DNA of 64,000 nucleotides from an uncultured Erysipelotrichaceae bacterium (GCA_945875435.1 CAMCKH010000007.1:1-64000), one strand, 5' to 3'; counted from the first letter of the stretch, positions 26,717-35,908 are shown. The notes: a model not told the origin generated them from the sequence alone. Program-made: numbers and translations.

Positions 26717-27400
26717 TATTCTAAGAGATTTTAAAAATGTTTTTGTATCTATTGAAACTCTATTGCTTTCAATAGCTTTAGAAATAGTTTTATTATGAAC
26801 CCATTTATCTAATTTTTTGTTTAAAATAATAGGTAGTGTTGCTTCATATTTTTTTATTAAAGCATAACTATAAAACCATGCTAGGGCAATATTTACATAA
26901 TAATCATTACTTTTAACTTTTAAAGTAATTTCTAAGATTGTTTGAGTAAAAAAATCATCTAAATAAAAACTCAAAAGCAAAACCAAAGCATATCTAATAG
27001 TATAACTTTCTTTTGAATTTAACCATTTTTTAATATACGGAAGTACTTTTGAATGATTTTTACCAATTAAATCATAAGTACCTGAATCACAAACTGCCCA
27101 ATTATCAATATGTGGCAACAATTTTTCAATCTCAGTAATTAAAACATCAATATCTTTAATTTTATTTAAAAATTCGATATGCAAAATATACTCTTCAAAA
27201 TATTTGTGAGGCAAGTTGTTTATAAATAAAAAAGTATCTTCTTTTCTAGTTTTATAAAGTGTTTTCGCCAGATTTTTAAGATTTTTTGATTTAATGCCGA
27301 TAATATTTTCAATTTTAATATTGGGTATTAACTTAGCTGTAAAAAGTTGGTGTTTTTCATCTTTTAAAGCTATTAAATCATCATAAAAAATACTATTCAT
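26711..27400 (-). CDS. DNA alkylation repair protein (AlkD-like, HEAT repeats)
   Basis: 229 residues from ATG 27400. Helical HEAT-like repeats with KIENIIGIKSKNLKNLAKTL and the hallmark HIDNWAVCDSGTYDLIGKN segment (DNW-x-x-x-D, about 104-125) and RYALVLLL. The family excises N3- and N7-alkylated purines. The start is preceded by TATAAT and six bases and has no ribosome site; the longer frame from 27466 overlaps the promoter and is unlikely. Confidence 0.87.
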   Translation of the reverse strand: MNSIFYDDLIALKDEKHQLFTAKLIPNIKIENIIGIKSKNLKNLAKTLYKTRKEDTFLFINNLPHKYFEEYILHIEFLNKIKDIDVLITEIEKLLPHIDNWAVCDSGTYDLIGKNHSKVLPYIKKWLNSKESYTIRYALVLLLSFYLDDFFTQTILEITLKVKSNDYYVNIALAWFYSYALIKKYEATLPIILNKKLDKWVHNKTISKAIESNRVSIDTKTFLKSLRIK

Positions 27401-27406
27401 AATTTT

Positions 27407-27412
27407 ATTATA
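27407..27412 (-). promoter_or_regulatory. -10 box six bases before the AlkD-like start (leaderless)
   Basis: On the minus strand TATAAT, AAAATT, then ATG at 27400. No purine-rich site is present between promoter and start. Confidence 0.6.
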
Positions 27413-27482
27413 ATATTTTAGCTGATTAAATGGTATAATGAATATATAGAATATCCAAATTCTCATATAATAAGGAGGTAAA

Positions 27483-28403
27483 ATGTTAATATATATCGCA
27501 GGATCTGGAGCTATGGGTTGTCGTTTTGGTTATCAACTCACAAAAGCTAATCATGAAGTGGTTTTGTTGGACACATGGCAAAAACACATTGATGCCATTA
27601 AAGAAAATGGCTTAAAAGTAGTAGGTGCTATAGAAGATAATTTACCTATGAATATCATCACTCCGAAAGAAGCTACAAAAGAAGCTGATTTAATAATTTT
27701 ATTCACTAAAGCTATGCAGTTAGAAGAAATGCTTAGTGATATTAAAGGAATAATCGGTAAAAATACTCAAGTTTTATGCTTACTAAACGGTTTGGGGCAT
27801 GAAGAGGTTATCAAAAAATATGTTGATATTGAAAATATTATAATGGGCGTTACTATTTGGACTGCAGGTTTAGTAGAGCCTGGGGTTGTAAAACTTCAAG
27901 GAGTAGGAACTATTGATCTACAAAGTTTAAGTGCAACCAATAAAGAGAATGGTTTATTAGTTACTAAAGTTTTAAACGAAGCTAATCTAAATGCTACATA
28001 TAGCGAGGATGTTTTGGCTTCTATTTGGAGAAAGGCTTGTGTTAACGGAACCATGAACTCACTTTGTTCATTACTTGAAGGAACTATTGGTGAAGTTTTC
28101 AATACCAAAAATGCTGAAGCTGTGGTAAGAAAAATAATTAATGAATTTATAACTGTCGCAAAGGCTGAAGGTGTTGTGATAGATGAGGCAGAAATAGTAG
28201 ATTATGTGAATGCTACAGCTGTAAAAGCTGCTGCTCATTACCCTTCAATGTATCAAGATTTAATTTTAAATAAACGATATACTGAAATTGATTATATTAA
28301 TGGTGCAGTTTATCGCAAAGGTTTAAAACTAGGAATTGAAACTCCTTATTGCAAGTTGATAACCGAATTAATTCATATTAAGGAAGAATTAAAAATAAAA
28401 TAA
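27483..28403 (+). CDS. 2-dehydropantoate 2-reductase family protein
   Basis: 306 residues, ribosome site AGGAGG. Rossmann motif GSGAMGCRFG (7-16), TKAMQLEEML, and the C-terminal ApbA domain with KACVNGTMNSLCSLL and HYPSMYQDL. Reduces ketopantoate to pantoate with NADPH in coenzyme A synthesis, or acts on a related keto acid; no other pantothenate gene is near. Confidence 0.88.
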   Translation: MLIYIAGSGAMGCRFGYQLTKANHEVVLLDTWQKHIDAIKENGLKVVGAIEDNLPMNIITPKEATKEADLIILFTKAMQLEEMLSDIKGIIGKNTQVLCLLNGLGHEEVIKKYVDIENIIMGVTIWTAGLVEPGVVKLQGVGTIDLQSLSATNKENGLLVTKVLNEANLNATYSEDVLASIWRKACVNGTMNSLCSLLEGTIGEVFNTKNAEAVVRKIINEFITVAKAEGVVIDEAEIVDYVNATAVKAAAHYPSMYQDLILNKRYTEIDYINGAVYRKGLKLGIETPYCKLITELIHIKEELKIK

Positions 28404-28423
28404 AGCAGTTTATAAACTGCTTT
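28402..28423. terminator. Bidirectional terminator
   Basis: AAAGCAGTTT / AAACTGCTTT arms with a 2-base loop and a downstream T run, between the convergent reductase and ATP-grasp genes. Confidence 0.85.
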
Positions 28424-28444
28424 ATTTTTTTATTTCTAAAATTT

Positions 28445-29455
28445 CTAACCGATACTACGTCCTAAATGTTTTTCAATTATTTCCTTAACTCCTGAATGTT
28501 TTTTATTTGAATTAGAAATAAAATAATAATTCTGATTCATATCAATACCAGGAAAGGTATTAAATTCTAAAAGTTTAGGACCGCTATCACTCAAAGCAAT
28601 ATCCCAACCAACTAAAACACAGCTAGTATTTAATTTTGCCATTTCCTTAACCATTTCAACACTTTCTTGATAATATGGCAATTTAAAATTTAAAGGATTT
28701 ATTTTGGTTACGGGGTGGATTGGAATAATTAAATTATGATTTTTACCGCCAATATTTTCTTGATAAAAACCAGGCATAATTATTTTACCTTCATCACCAA
28801 TTAAAGTATAACTACCACCAAAAGAAACATTATCCACCTTATTGTTGTTTAGACCTACTCTAATTATAGCTGGTAAAACTAATACTTCGTTTTTATCATT
28901 CAAAACACTCACAATTCTTAAAGTGTTGATACAAGAAGGGTTTAATTTATTTAATTCTGCGTGTTGAATTATTTCTTCTTCAAGCATTAATAATTCTTCT
29001 TTTCTTAAATAATCAATTATGGAACTGTAGTCTTTAAAATCACTAGTTTTTAAATATTTAACTCCATAACCACCACTACTGACTAGTTTTTTTGCAAAAA
29101 ATGATTTATTTTTATTTAAAAAATCATAAATTGATTCTAAATCATCTTTTTCAATATTAACTATCATTCTTTTATAATAAGGTTTTAATAATTCATAAGA
29201 TAAATATTTATTATCGATTTCACGATTGTTAACACTATTCACAAACTTAATTAATTGATGACTAGTTAAATAATATTTGCGATATTTTTTAGGAAGGATT
29301 GAAAATCCATAAGCCATATAATCACAAACAATAGTTCCATATTTAAATCTAGAATAAATAATATCAAAAAACAACTCAATAAAACTCTTATTGCTTCTTC
29401 TTTTTTCAATATCAATAGTTAAAATTAATTCTTTTAATATTTCTTTTATTTTCAT
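28445..29455 (-). CDS. ATP-grasp protein, sugar-transferase-associated type (paralogue 2)
   Basis: 336 residues. SSGGYGVKYLK (about 126-136), a run ending EEEIIQHAELNKLNPSCINT-LRIV, and WDIALSDSGPKLLEFNTFPG (about 286-305) are the nucleotide, substrate and metal-binding blocks of the ATPgrasp_ST (hexapeptide/alpha-L-glutamate ligase-related) family. Probably ligates a carboxylate and an amine or modifies a surface polymer; no substrate evident. Overlaps the upstream paralogue by four bases. Confidence 0.8.
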   Translation of the reverse strand: MKIKEILKELILTIDIEKRRSNKSFIELFFDIIYSRFKYGTIVCDYMAYGFSILPKKYRKYYLTSHQLIKFVNSVNNREIDNKYLSYELLKPYYKRMIVNIEKDDLESIYDFLNKNKSFFAKKLVSSGGYGVKYLKTSDFKDYSSIIDYLRKEELLMLEEEIIQHAELNKLNPSCINTLRIVSVLNDKNEVLVLPAIIRVGLNNNKVDNVSFGGSYTLIGDEGKIIMPGFYQENIGGKNHNLIIPIHPVTKINPLNFKLPYYQESVEMVKEMAKLNTSCVLVGWDIALSDSGPKLLEFNTFPGIDMNQNYYFISNSNKKHSGVKEIIEKHLGRSIG

Positions 29456-30471
29456 TTCAATTTCACTTTAAATGCTTTTTCTAAAATTTCTAAATGTCCT
29501 TTGTTGTTTATTAATTGATTAACACCTTGGGTTAGTTGAGCTCCTGGAGCAGTATTGGCTTCGATTAAAATCGGTCCTTTTTCACTAATCGCAACATCCC
29601 ATCCGATATAATGATTTTTGCACCTAGAAGCAGCTTTCAAACACATCTCAATAGCTTCTTGATAATATGGAAATTTAAAACCTATATAATTAAAATTAGT
29701 AATTGGATTTTTATCATAAAATTTTAAAATTGGTAAAAAACTATGGTAACTAGCATACACTTCTCCTTTATCATTAAGTAAAGTATAAGCTCCTCCGCTT
29801 GAAGCATTATCAACATAAGCCTCACTTATAGAAACCTTAGAAACCACAAATGGTGCCGAAATACTGCCATCAATCGCCTTAACCGTAACAATTCTTAAAC
29901 TATTTAATGAATTTACTGATAATTTATCTAAGTGTTTATGTTGTGATATTTTTTCTTCAACTATATAAAATTTTTTTTGTAAAAGATAGTTATAAAATGA
30001 TTTTAAATCATAGCTTGCAAGAAATTTTTGATCAATGTATTTAACTCCTACACCACCACAACTTTTAGCTTCCTTTACAAAGAAATTTTGGTGTTTTTTT
30101 AAAAAAACTTCTAATTTTTCAATACCATCTTTCCTCAAATCTAAACAATCTATATTCTTAAATTCTTTAAAATTTTCATTAAATTTCCCTTTATCATCAA
30201 AAAAATCATTTTCTGCTTCATTAGTTGGAAAGAGTTTTGAGATAATAGGATAATGAATATTTACACTGATAAAAGATTTGCGATATGCTTCATCTTGATT
30301 TGAAGCAAACCTAAAAGCAAAATAATCTGCCCAACTATATCCTTGTTTTTGACAGCGATATAAATCTTTAATAATGTCTAAATAACTGCGTTTACTTTCT
30401 TTTTTAGCTTGAACTAAAAGAGGTAATATTTCTTTATAGCTAATAGTAAATAGTTTTTTTAATAAATTCAT
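29452..30471 (-). CDS. ATP-grasp protein, sugar-transferase-associated type (paralogue 1)
   Basis: 339 residues with the same blocks as its neighbour: SCGGVGVKYID, EEKISQHKHLDKLSVNSLNS-LRIV and WDVAISEKGPILIEANTAPG. The two proteins are clearly duplicated and cotranscribed and could act on successive positions of one product or form a heterodimer. The start is preceded by TATAAT and seven bases (30479-30484), so the mRNA may be leaderless. Confidence 0.8.
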   Translation of the reverse strand: MNLLKKLFTISYKEILPLLVQAKKESKRSYLDIIKDLYRCQKQGYSWADYFAFRFASNQDEAYRKSFISVNIHYPIISKLFPTNEAENDFFDDKGKFNENFKEFKNIDCLDLRKDGIEKLEVFLKKHQNFFVKEAKSCGGVGVKYIDQKFLASYDLKSFYNYLLQKKFYIVEEKISQHKHLDKLSVNSLNSLRIVTVKAIDGSISAPFVVSKVSISEAYVDNASSGGAYTLLNDKGEVYASYHSFLPILKFYDKNPITNFNYIGFKFPYYQEAIEMCLKAASRCKNHYIGWDVAISEKGPILIEANTAPGAQLTQGVNQLINNKGHLEILEKAFKVKLK

Positions 30472-30770
30472 TAATTTAATTATACTATAACAAAATTCAA
30501 TTTAATAGTTTAAATCTAAATATAGAAACAATCAAAGTTAATAGTTTTGATGAAAAAATCATTAATACAACGCTTTGCGATACAAAAAAATGATAAGATA
30601 ATTTTAATAATTCGTGGTATGACAAAACACAAAAAAAAGATATAAAAATATATCTTTATTTTTTAATAAAAAAGGATATAACGCTTTAACATTCACGCAT
30701 ATTAATCATTAAAAATAATTACATATGCTTATAGAGTTATAGGGAACTTAGTTTATCAATGATGTTGTTT
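30472..30770. other. Gap with one hairpin terminator
   Basis: Apart from the promoter at 30479-30484, the visible element is a hairpin at 30636-30657 (AAAGATATA / TATATCTTT, followed by ATTTTTT on the plus strand). No open frame with a start and ribosome site is seen. It may be the debris side of the insertion that brought the toxin-antitoxin genes. Confidence 0.5.
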
Positions 30771-30845
30771 TCACTTATCTCTATAATGAGAACCACACTG
30801 TGCTATCTCAATTTGTCCGTCATCATCCGAAAAAACCTTATTCAT
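30771..30845 (-). pseudogene. YoeB/Txe-type toxin C-terminal remnant
   Basis: A 24-codon frame (MNKVFSDDDGQIEIAQCGSHYRDK) starts at an ATG overlapping the last codons of the antitoxin gene. Its end matches the C-terminus of YoeB/RelE-type toxins (RLVYKV...I..C..HY). The catalytic body is missing, so the toxin has been reduced to its tail while the antitoxin stays intact. Confidence 0.6.
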
Positions 30846-31086
30846 AATCTACCTTATGCACCGTTCCTTTGCCTGTATTAAGGTCAGCAATCGACTTTCT
30901 AAGTCTTGCTATATTTTCCTCGCTATAAAATGGGTCAATAGATACTTCAAACGGTATTCTCTTTTCATTAGCAAGTTTTGTAAGAAAAATATTGATTGCG
31001 GTTGACATAGTTAAACCCATTGCGTTACAAACACTTTCAGCCTTTGCCTTGATTGTATCATCTATTCTAAAATTAACTTGTGCCAT
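30838..31086 (-). CDS. RelB/DinJ-family antitoxin (toxin lost)
   Basis: 82 residues from ATG 31086 with GAGG upstream. Ribbon-helix-helix start AQVNFRIDDTIKAKAESVCN and GLTMSTAINIFLTKLANEKR are classic DinJ/RelB. It normally binds its own promoter and neutralises a partner ribonuclease. Only a toxin tail follows, so it may be an orphan antitoxin protecting against related toxins. Confidence 0.88.
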   Translation of the reverse strand: MAQVNFRIDDTIKAKAESVCNAMGLTMSTAINIFLTKLANEKRIPFEVSIDPFYSEENIARLRKSIADLNTGKGTVHKVDYE

Positions 31087-31221
31087 AATATCATCCTCTT
31101 TCACTCTCTATTATATATCAAATGCTATACAATGTAAAGTAATGTTTTGTAAAAATAACTCTTTTTTGAACACTATCTAAAATTACATTACTCTCAAACA
31201 AACAATGAAGTTATTGCACAT

Positions 31222-31497
31222 TTATTTTCTTGCAGATACCCCTCTTGACCCTATGTCAAATACATAGACAAACAATTCATCATCTACAATACGGAAAACA
31301 GCCCTATGATCGCCTATTCGTAGTCTGAAAATGTCATCATAGTTTTTGGAATGGAACTTCTTTACATCATAGGTATGTATATTTTCCCTGCCTTCTGCTA
31401 TTTCTGTAAATGCTTTAAAAAATCTAATGCCTATCGCTTTATTTTTCTTGATGAATTTTTCAGCAGACTTGGAATATTTAACCTTGTAAAAGCTCAT
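31222..31497 (-). CDS. RelE/ParE-superfamily toxin
   Basis: 91 residues. YKVKYSKSAEKFIKKNK at the start and the core FRLRIGDHRAVFRIVDDELFVYVFDIGSRG (about 57-86, with the basic and aromatic residues R-L-R-I-G-x-x-R) match RelE-type mRNA interferases. Complete by length. Overlaps its antitoxin by 20 bases, the usual antitoxin-first order. Confidence 0.9.
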   Translation of the reverse strand: MSFYKVKYSKSAEKFIKKNKAIGIRFFKAFTEIAEGRENIHTYDVKKFHSKNYDDIFRLRIGDHRAVFRIVDDELFVYVFDIGSRGVSARK

Positions 31498-31753
31498 CTA
31501 AAGTCAATTCCTTTCCACTCAAATCATCAAAATCAATGTTAAGTTCTTCAATTTCTTTCTGTTCAGTGCTATCCATATAAGCACAATTTGAACTGATATA
31601 TTCAAGTAGGTTCAGGTTTTCACTTTTAGCAATTTCTTTTAATGCGGTAGTTCTTAAAAATTCTGAAAAGGACATACCGCATTTTTTAGCGTAATCATTG
31701 ATAGTTTCATAAGTTGTAACTGGTAAAGTGATATTTTTTCTAATCATGTTCAT
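31478..31753 (-). CDS. RelB-type antitoxin
   Basis: 91 residues, AAGGAG upstream. MIRKNITLPVTTYETINDYA and CGMSFSEFLRTTAL are a ribbon-helix-helix DNA-binding half; the acidic C-terminus (EEIEELNIDFDD type) would wrap the toxin. Forms a complete pair with the RelE-type gene downstream and probably represses the operon. Confidence 0.85.
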   Translation of the reverse strand: MNMIRKNITLPVTTYETINDYAKKCGMSFSEFLRTTALKEIAKSENLNLLEYISSNCAYMDSTEQKEIEELNIDFDDLSGKELTLDELLQG

Positions 31754-31915
31754 AGTATCATCTCCTTATATTTTTATTATATACACTATACACACTATGT
31801 CAATTTATTTTTCCAAATCCCTGTTATGATTTCTATGCAGCATTTAAACAAAAATATAAAATTGATATTCTAAAGAAATAATTGTATAATATCTTTAGAT
31901 TAAAGGAGTTATGAT

Positions 31916-32188
31916 ATGCCAAACATTAAATCAAGTACAGATTTACGCAATAATTACAATGAAATCTCTTCGTTTTGTCACGAAACAGGAGAACCTATCT
32001 TCATTACCAAAAATGGCCGTGGAGACCTTGTTGTTATGAGCATTGATTTATTCAATAAATTTATGGGAAGATATGAACTATATCAACTTTTAGAACAAAG
32101 TGAAGCTGATTTCACCAATGGTCGTACCCTAACTTTTGATGACTCTATGAAAAGTTTAAGGGAGAGTCTAAAAAATGAAGCACTATAA
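31916..32188 (+). CDS. Phd/YefM-family antitoxin
   Basis: 90 residues, AAAGGAG upstream. PNIKSSTDLRNNYNEISSFC and GEPIFITKNGRGDLVVMSID are the conserved Phd/YefM fold. Overlaps the toxin gene by 14 bases and is divergent from the RelBE pair, so the 162-base gap holds two outward promoters. Confidence 0.92.
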   Translation: MPNIKSSTDLRNNYNEISSFCHETGEPIFITKNGRGDLVVMSIDLFNKFMGRYELYQLLEQSEADFTNGRTLTFDDSMKSLRESLKNEAL

Positions 32189-32489
32189 GATACTTGTTTC
32201 TGAGACTTATCATAGAGACCTAAAAGCTATCATTCACTACATTTCTCACAATTTAGATACACCGTTTACTGCATCTTTCTTACTTGACGAGATAGAATCT
32301 ACTGTTGCTAGTCTATCTACTATACCACATCGCTATGGATTAGTAGATGATCCATATCTTTTTCATAAAACGTTTAGAAAATGTCTTATTAAAAATTACA
32401 TCATTTTCTATAAAGTACATGAAGAAAGCAAGACTGTAATGATTCATCGAATTGTTCATGCAAAACAAAATTGGATTGATATCTTATAA
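32175..32489 (+). CDS. ParE/RelE-family toxin
   Basis: 104 residues. YKILVSETYHRDLKAIIHYI, IPHRYGLVDDP and IKNYIIFYKVHEESKTVMIH with RIVHAKQNW at the end match ParE-type toxins paired with Phd/YefM. Complete. Targets in the family are gyrase or mRNA; not decidable here. Confidence 0.9.
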   Translation: MKHYKILVSETYHRDLKAIIHYISHNLDTPFTASFLLDEIESTVASLSTIPHRYGLVDDPYLFHKTFRKCLIKNYIIFYKVHEESKTVMIHRIVHAKQNWIDIL

Positions 32490-32491
32490 GG

Positions 32492-32548
32492 AAAGATTGC
32501 TACCGCAATCCCACTTGCTTTAGATGGTGGGTTGCAGCAGCAATCTTT
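32492..32548 (+). terminator. Terminator after the ParE-type toxin
   Basis: Outer arms AAAGATTGCT / AGCAATCTTT enclosing an inner imperfect GCAATCCCAC / GTGGGTTGC stem, then TT and A-rich sequence. More G+C-rich than the surrounding DNA, in keeping with a transferred cassette. Confidence 0.75.
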
Positions 32549-32586
32549 TTAAATACAAATCACAAGGAACTTGTTTCGCTAATGTG

Positions 32587-33183
32587 CTATTTTATAATTT
32601 TAACCAAGGTATTAATATTTTTTAAATTCTTAGCTTCAGGCTCTTTATTAATACCACCGATTATTAACTGTGCTTTTAAACTCCAATCACTTGGAATTTC
32701 AAACATCTTTTTAACCTCTTCATCTATTAAAGGGTTATAGTGCTGTAAATTACAACCAACACCTTCGTAAGCTAAAGCCAACCATAAAGCATATTGAATA
32801 ATTCCACTAGATTGTTCTGAAAAATTTTTAAATGTTTCTAAACCTAAAAAACTAAAATTTTCATAACTTTTTTCTAACGGTTTAAAATCTTCAAAAAATA
32901 AAATTGTACCATAACCTTTTTTAAAAGCTGATAATCTTGCAAAAGTAGCACTAAAATCTCCTTGAACTACTCCTCTTAAAATTTCAATAATTTTATCCCA
33001 TAATAAATCGTGTTTCTCACCCACAACCAAAACAACTCTAGCACTTTGAGTGTCGAATGCTGAAGGATATTGTAATGTTACAGATTTTACGATTTCTTCA
33101 AGTCTATCTTGACTAATTGGAAGATTTTTATTTAAATCTCTAACACTTCTTCTTTTTTGATTTGCATAAATAATAGTATTCAT
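32587..33183 (-). CDS. Nitroreductase family protein
   Basis: 198 residues. NQKRRSVRDLNKNLPIS (8-24) is the flavin-binding start, and WLALAYEGVGCNLQHYNPLI (about 134-153) the FMN/dimer region of the NfsA/YdjA-like fold. An NAD(P)H-dependent flavoprotein reducing nitro or quinone compounds. Overlaps smpB by four bases. Confidence 0.87.
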   Translation of the reverse strand: MNTIIYANQKRRSVRDLNKNLPISQDRLEEIVKSVTLQYPSAFDTQSARVVLVVGEKHDLLWDKIIEILRGVVQGDFSATFARLSAFKKGYGTILFFEDFKPLEKSYENFSFLGLETFKNFSEQSSGIIQYALWLALAYEGVGCNLQHYNPLIDEEVKKMFEIPSDWSLKAQLIIGGINKEPEAKNLKNINTLVKIIK

Positions 33184-33623
33184 CTTCTTAAAATTCCTTT
33201 TATTTCTCTTTCCATTGTTTTTATTTTATCGCTAAGTCTTTTATCATGTAATTTCTTACCTTGACATAAAGCTATTTGAATTTTCGCAAGACCATCTTTT
33301 AGATATAATTTCAAAGGTATAATAGTTAAACCATCTAACTTAACTTTAGTTTCTAATCTGATGATTTCTTTACGGTGTAATAGTAATTTTCTTTCTCTAA
33401 CTTCATCATGATTAAAAATATTAGCCTCTTTGTATTCAGCAATATGCATACCTTTGATATAAGCCTCATTTTTAATAAAACTAATAAATGAATCTTTGAT
33501 TTGGGCTTTACCTTTGCGAATACTTTTTATTTCTGAACCACATAGTACCAAGCCTGCTTCTAAAGTTTCTAAAATAAAATAATCATAATATGCTTTTCTA
33601 TTGACACTTATTTCTTTAATCAT
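33180..33623 (-). CDS. smpB: SsrA-binding protein
   Basis: 147 residues, normal for SmpB: NRKAYYDYFILETLEAGLVL, GSEIKSIRKGKAQIKDS, and LHDKRLSDKIKTMEREIKG. It delivers tmRNA to stalled ribosomes. It is three bases after rnr; the codons TAT AAT at the rnr end also form a TATAAT six bases before the smpB ATG, so an internal leaderless start is possible. No tmRNA gene is visible in the window. Confidence 0.95.
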   Translation of the reverse strand: MIKEISVNRKAYYDYFILETLEAGLVLCGSEIKSIRKGKAQIKDSFISFIKNEAYIKGMHIAEYKEANIFNHDEVRERKLLLHRKEIIRLETKVKLDGLTIIPLKLYLKDGLAKIQIALCQGKKLHDKRLSDKIKTMEREIKGILRR

Positions 33624-33626
33624 ATC

Positions 33627-35663
33627 TTAATTATACCATCTTGAAATTTTATTTTTAATTTTAAAATCAATCCTTCCAGAATACTCATCAACTTCTTTAA
33701 CGATAACTTTAATGCTTTTACCAATGCAATAACTCACATTGTCATTAAATAATATCATATTTTTTTCATCATAACTTAAATTATACTCAAGGTAGCTGAT
33801 ATGAAGAAGTCCTCTAGCACCATTATCTAATCTGATGAATAGACCATAACTAGTTACTGAATCAATAACACCTATAAAACTATGGTTTAGATATTTTTTC
33901 ATATAATTCGCAATTAAAATTAAATTACTACTTCTTTCAACATCTACCGATAACTTTTCTCCTTGATTAGATAGATTTACTAATTTATCTATTTTTTTAA
34001 TATCATTATCAATTTCATCATAATTATTATTAAATAAATATTTATGAATGGTTCTATGAATCAGTAAATCTGGATATCTTCTGATGGGAGAAGTGAAATG
34101 ACAATAATTTTTAAAAGTTAAGGCAAAATGTCCTTCACTATTACTGCTGTAAAGTGCTTTTGACATAGATCTTAACAATAAATCTGAAACAATTGGATAA
34201 TAAATTGTATCTTTAAAATAAGCTAATGATTTTTTTAAACTAAGAGCATTTTGATTATAAGCGTTATTTTTAAATTTATATCCAAGCATAGATACACTTT
34301 CCATATAATCATTTAAAGAATCTATCTTAGGGTAGCTATGGTTTCTATATATAGCAGGAAGCGATAAATTATACAAATGGTTTGCGATTACCTCATTCCC
34401 CACCAGCATGAAATCCTCAATTAAAAGCTCCGCTTCTTTACGAATACGATAATTTATTTTTTTAACTTCACCATCACTGATTTCAAATTCCAAATCATCA
34501 TCTTTAAAATTAATAGCTCCAGCTTCTTCTCTTACATTTCTAATTGATTTTGAAAGTTTAAGCATACTTTCAAGTGTGATATTTAAAAATTCATCATTAA
34601 ATCTTTGTTTTTTTTCAAAAAAATCATTAACTTCATCATAGGTTAAACGATATTTTGAATTAATAATAGCTTTATTTATACTATAGTCAATTATTTTATT
34701 TTCTTTAAAGTAAATTTCACAAACCACTGTAAGTCTGTTTTTATGTGGTAAAAGTGAACATAGATTATTTGAAAGTTCAAAAGGCAACATCGGAACTACC
34801 TTATTAGCATAATAAAAAGAGGTTGCTCTAAGACTAGCTTCTTTATCTAACGCACTATTTTCTTTAACATAGGCAGAAACATCTGCGATTGCTACATACA
34901 ATTTTAAAATATCATCTTTTAAAAATTCAAGACAAATCGCATCATCGTAATCTTTAGCACTAACGCCATCAATAGTCATAAAAAATTTATCACTATAATC
35001 TAAATAATCAGGATAGTTATTTTGGTGAATATCATCAATAAAAGCAGAAACTTCTTGTTTAACCTGTTTAGAAAAATGAGTTCTTACTTTTTTTAAAATC
35101 AATAAAGAATTAAGCTGTGCTTCAAGTAAATTATTTCCTTGTACTTCTTCTTTTATTTCTACGATATTTCGTTCATAATTAACTATCTTAGCGCTATATA
35201 ACTTTTTAGAATTATATTTGGTATAATTTTTATTTAATTCATAAACTTTATAAATATTAGGATATAAAACTTTAAATAAAGCCTTACCTTTTAAATAAAA
35301 AACTCTACCAATCACATTGGTTAAATTTCTTTTTAAAACCTTTAAAATTACTACTTTATTTTTAATTTTTTGGTATAAAACTTCATCGCCTATTTCGCAC
35401 TTAACATTGGTAGAATCAACCATCAAGTTATCTACATATATTTGGCTACCTTTTTTATTAAAAATACCTTTATGTAAATCATTTAAAAAAACACTATAAT
35501 AGGTATTATTATCAAAATAAATAATAAAATTTTTTTCTAATTCATTTAAACTATGATTTATTTTTTTTAAAACTTCTTTATCGCTAAAATCAAAGTGCTT
35601 ATTTAATTCTTCAAAATCAATACTGCTGTATTGATTAAATAATTTAATTAATTTATTTTCCAT
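33627..35663 (-). CDS. rnr: Ribonuclease R
   Basis: 678 residues from ATG 35663 (an upstream TTG at 35669 is less likely). Order: winged-helix start, cold-shock domains (about 60-200), the RNB catalytic domain with FMTIDGVSAKDYDDAICLE (four Asp-type metal ligands, near 225-243) and FTSPIRRYPDLLIHR, and a C-terminal S1 domain. Degrades structured RNA and works with SmpB/tmRNA. Somewhat shorter than the 750-800 residues usual for RNase R because the lysine-rich tail is missing. Confidence 0.93.
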   Translation of the reverse strand: MENKLIKLFNQYSSIDFEELNKHFDFSDKEVLKKINHSLNELEKNFIIYFDNNTYYSVFLNDLHKGIFNKKGSQIYVDNLMVDSTNVKCEIGDEVLYQKIKNKVVILKVLKRNLTNVIGRVFYLKGKALFKVLYPNIYKVYELNKNYTKYNSKKLYSAKIVNYERNIVEIKEEVQGNNLLEAQLNSLLILKKVRTHFSKQVKQEVSAFIDDIHQNNYPDYLDYSDKFFMTIDGVSAKDYDDAICLEFLKDDILKLYVAIADVSAYVKENSALDKEASLRATSFYYANKVVPMLPFELSNNLCSLLPHKNRLTVVCEIYFKENKIIDYSINKAIINSKYRLTYDEVNDFFEKKQRFNDEFLNITLESMLKLSKSIRNVREEAGAINFKDDDLEFEISDGEVKKINYRIRKEAELLIEDFMLVGNEVIANHLYNLSLPAIYRNHSYPKIDSLNDYMESVSMLGYKFKNNAYNQNALSLKKSLAYFKDTIYYPIVSDLLLRSMSKALYSSNSEGHFALTFKNYCHFTSPIRRYPDLLIHRTIHKYLFNNNYDEIDNDIKKIDKLVNLSNQGEKLSVDVERSSNLILIANYMKKYLNHSFIGVIDSVTSYGLFIRLDNGARGLLHISYLEYNLSYDEKNMILFNDNVSYCIGKSIKVIVKEVDEYSGRIDFKIKNKISRWYN

Positions 35664-35671
35664 AGACAATA

Positions 35672-35691
35672 AAAAGGTCCTTAGACCTTTT
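35672..35691 (-). terminator. Attenuator-like hairpin between secG and rnr
   Basis: AAAAGGTC / GACCTTTT arms with a 4-base loop followed by TTATT on the minus strand, overlapping the last secG codons and ending 9 bases before the rnr start. Read-through would set the rnr level. Confidence 0.65.
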
Positions 35692-35908
35692 CTATAATTC
35701 TAATTATTATTATAAGTAAGAAGAAGAAAATCCCTATACCCATAGTAACATTTGAAATAATTTTTTCAGGACCTCTTTCTTTTACATTAGAGAACAATCC
35801 TAAACCTTGTTGGCCAGAAAAAGCTCCACTAATTCCTTCAGATTTTCCACTTTGTAATAATGATAAAATAATTAAAATTGACGCGACTATTAATAATAAA
35901 GTTCTCAT
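35681..35908 (-). CDS. secG: Preprotein translocase subunit SecG
   Basis: 75 residues with membrane segments at 2-20 and 53-72 and the loop SGKSEGISGAFSGQQGLGLF typical of SecG. AGAGG before the start and TATAAT at 35930-35935. The secG-rnr-smpB order is the standard Firmicute arrangement. Confidence 0.93.
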   Translation of the reverse strand: MRTLLLIVASILIILSLLQSGKSEGISGAFSGQQGLGLFSNVKERGPEKIISNVTMGIGIFFFLLIIIIRIIEKV

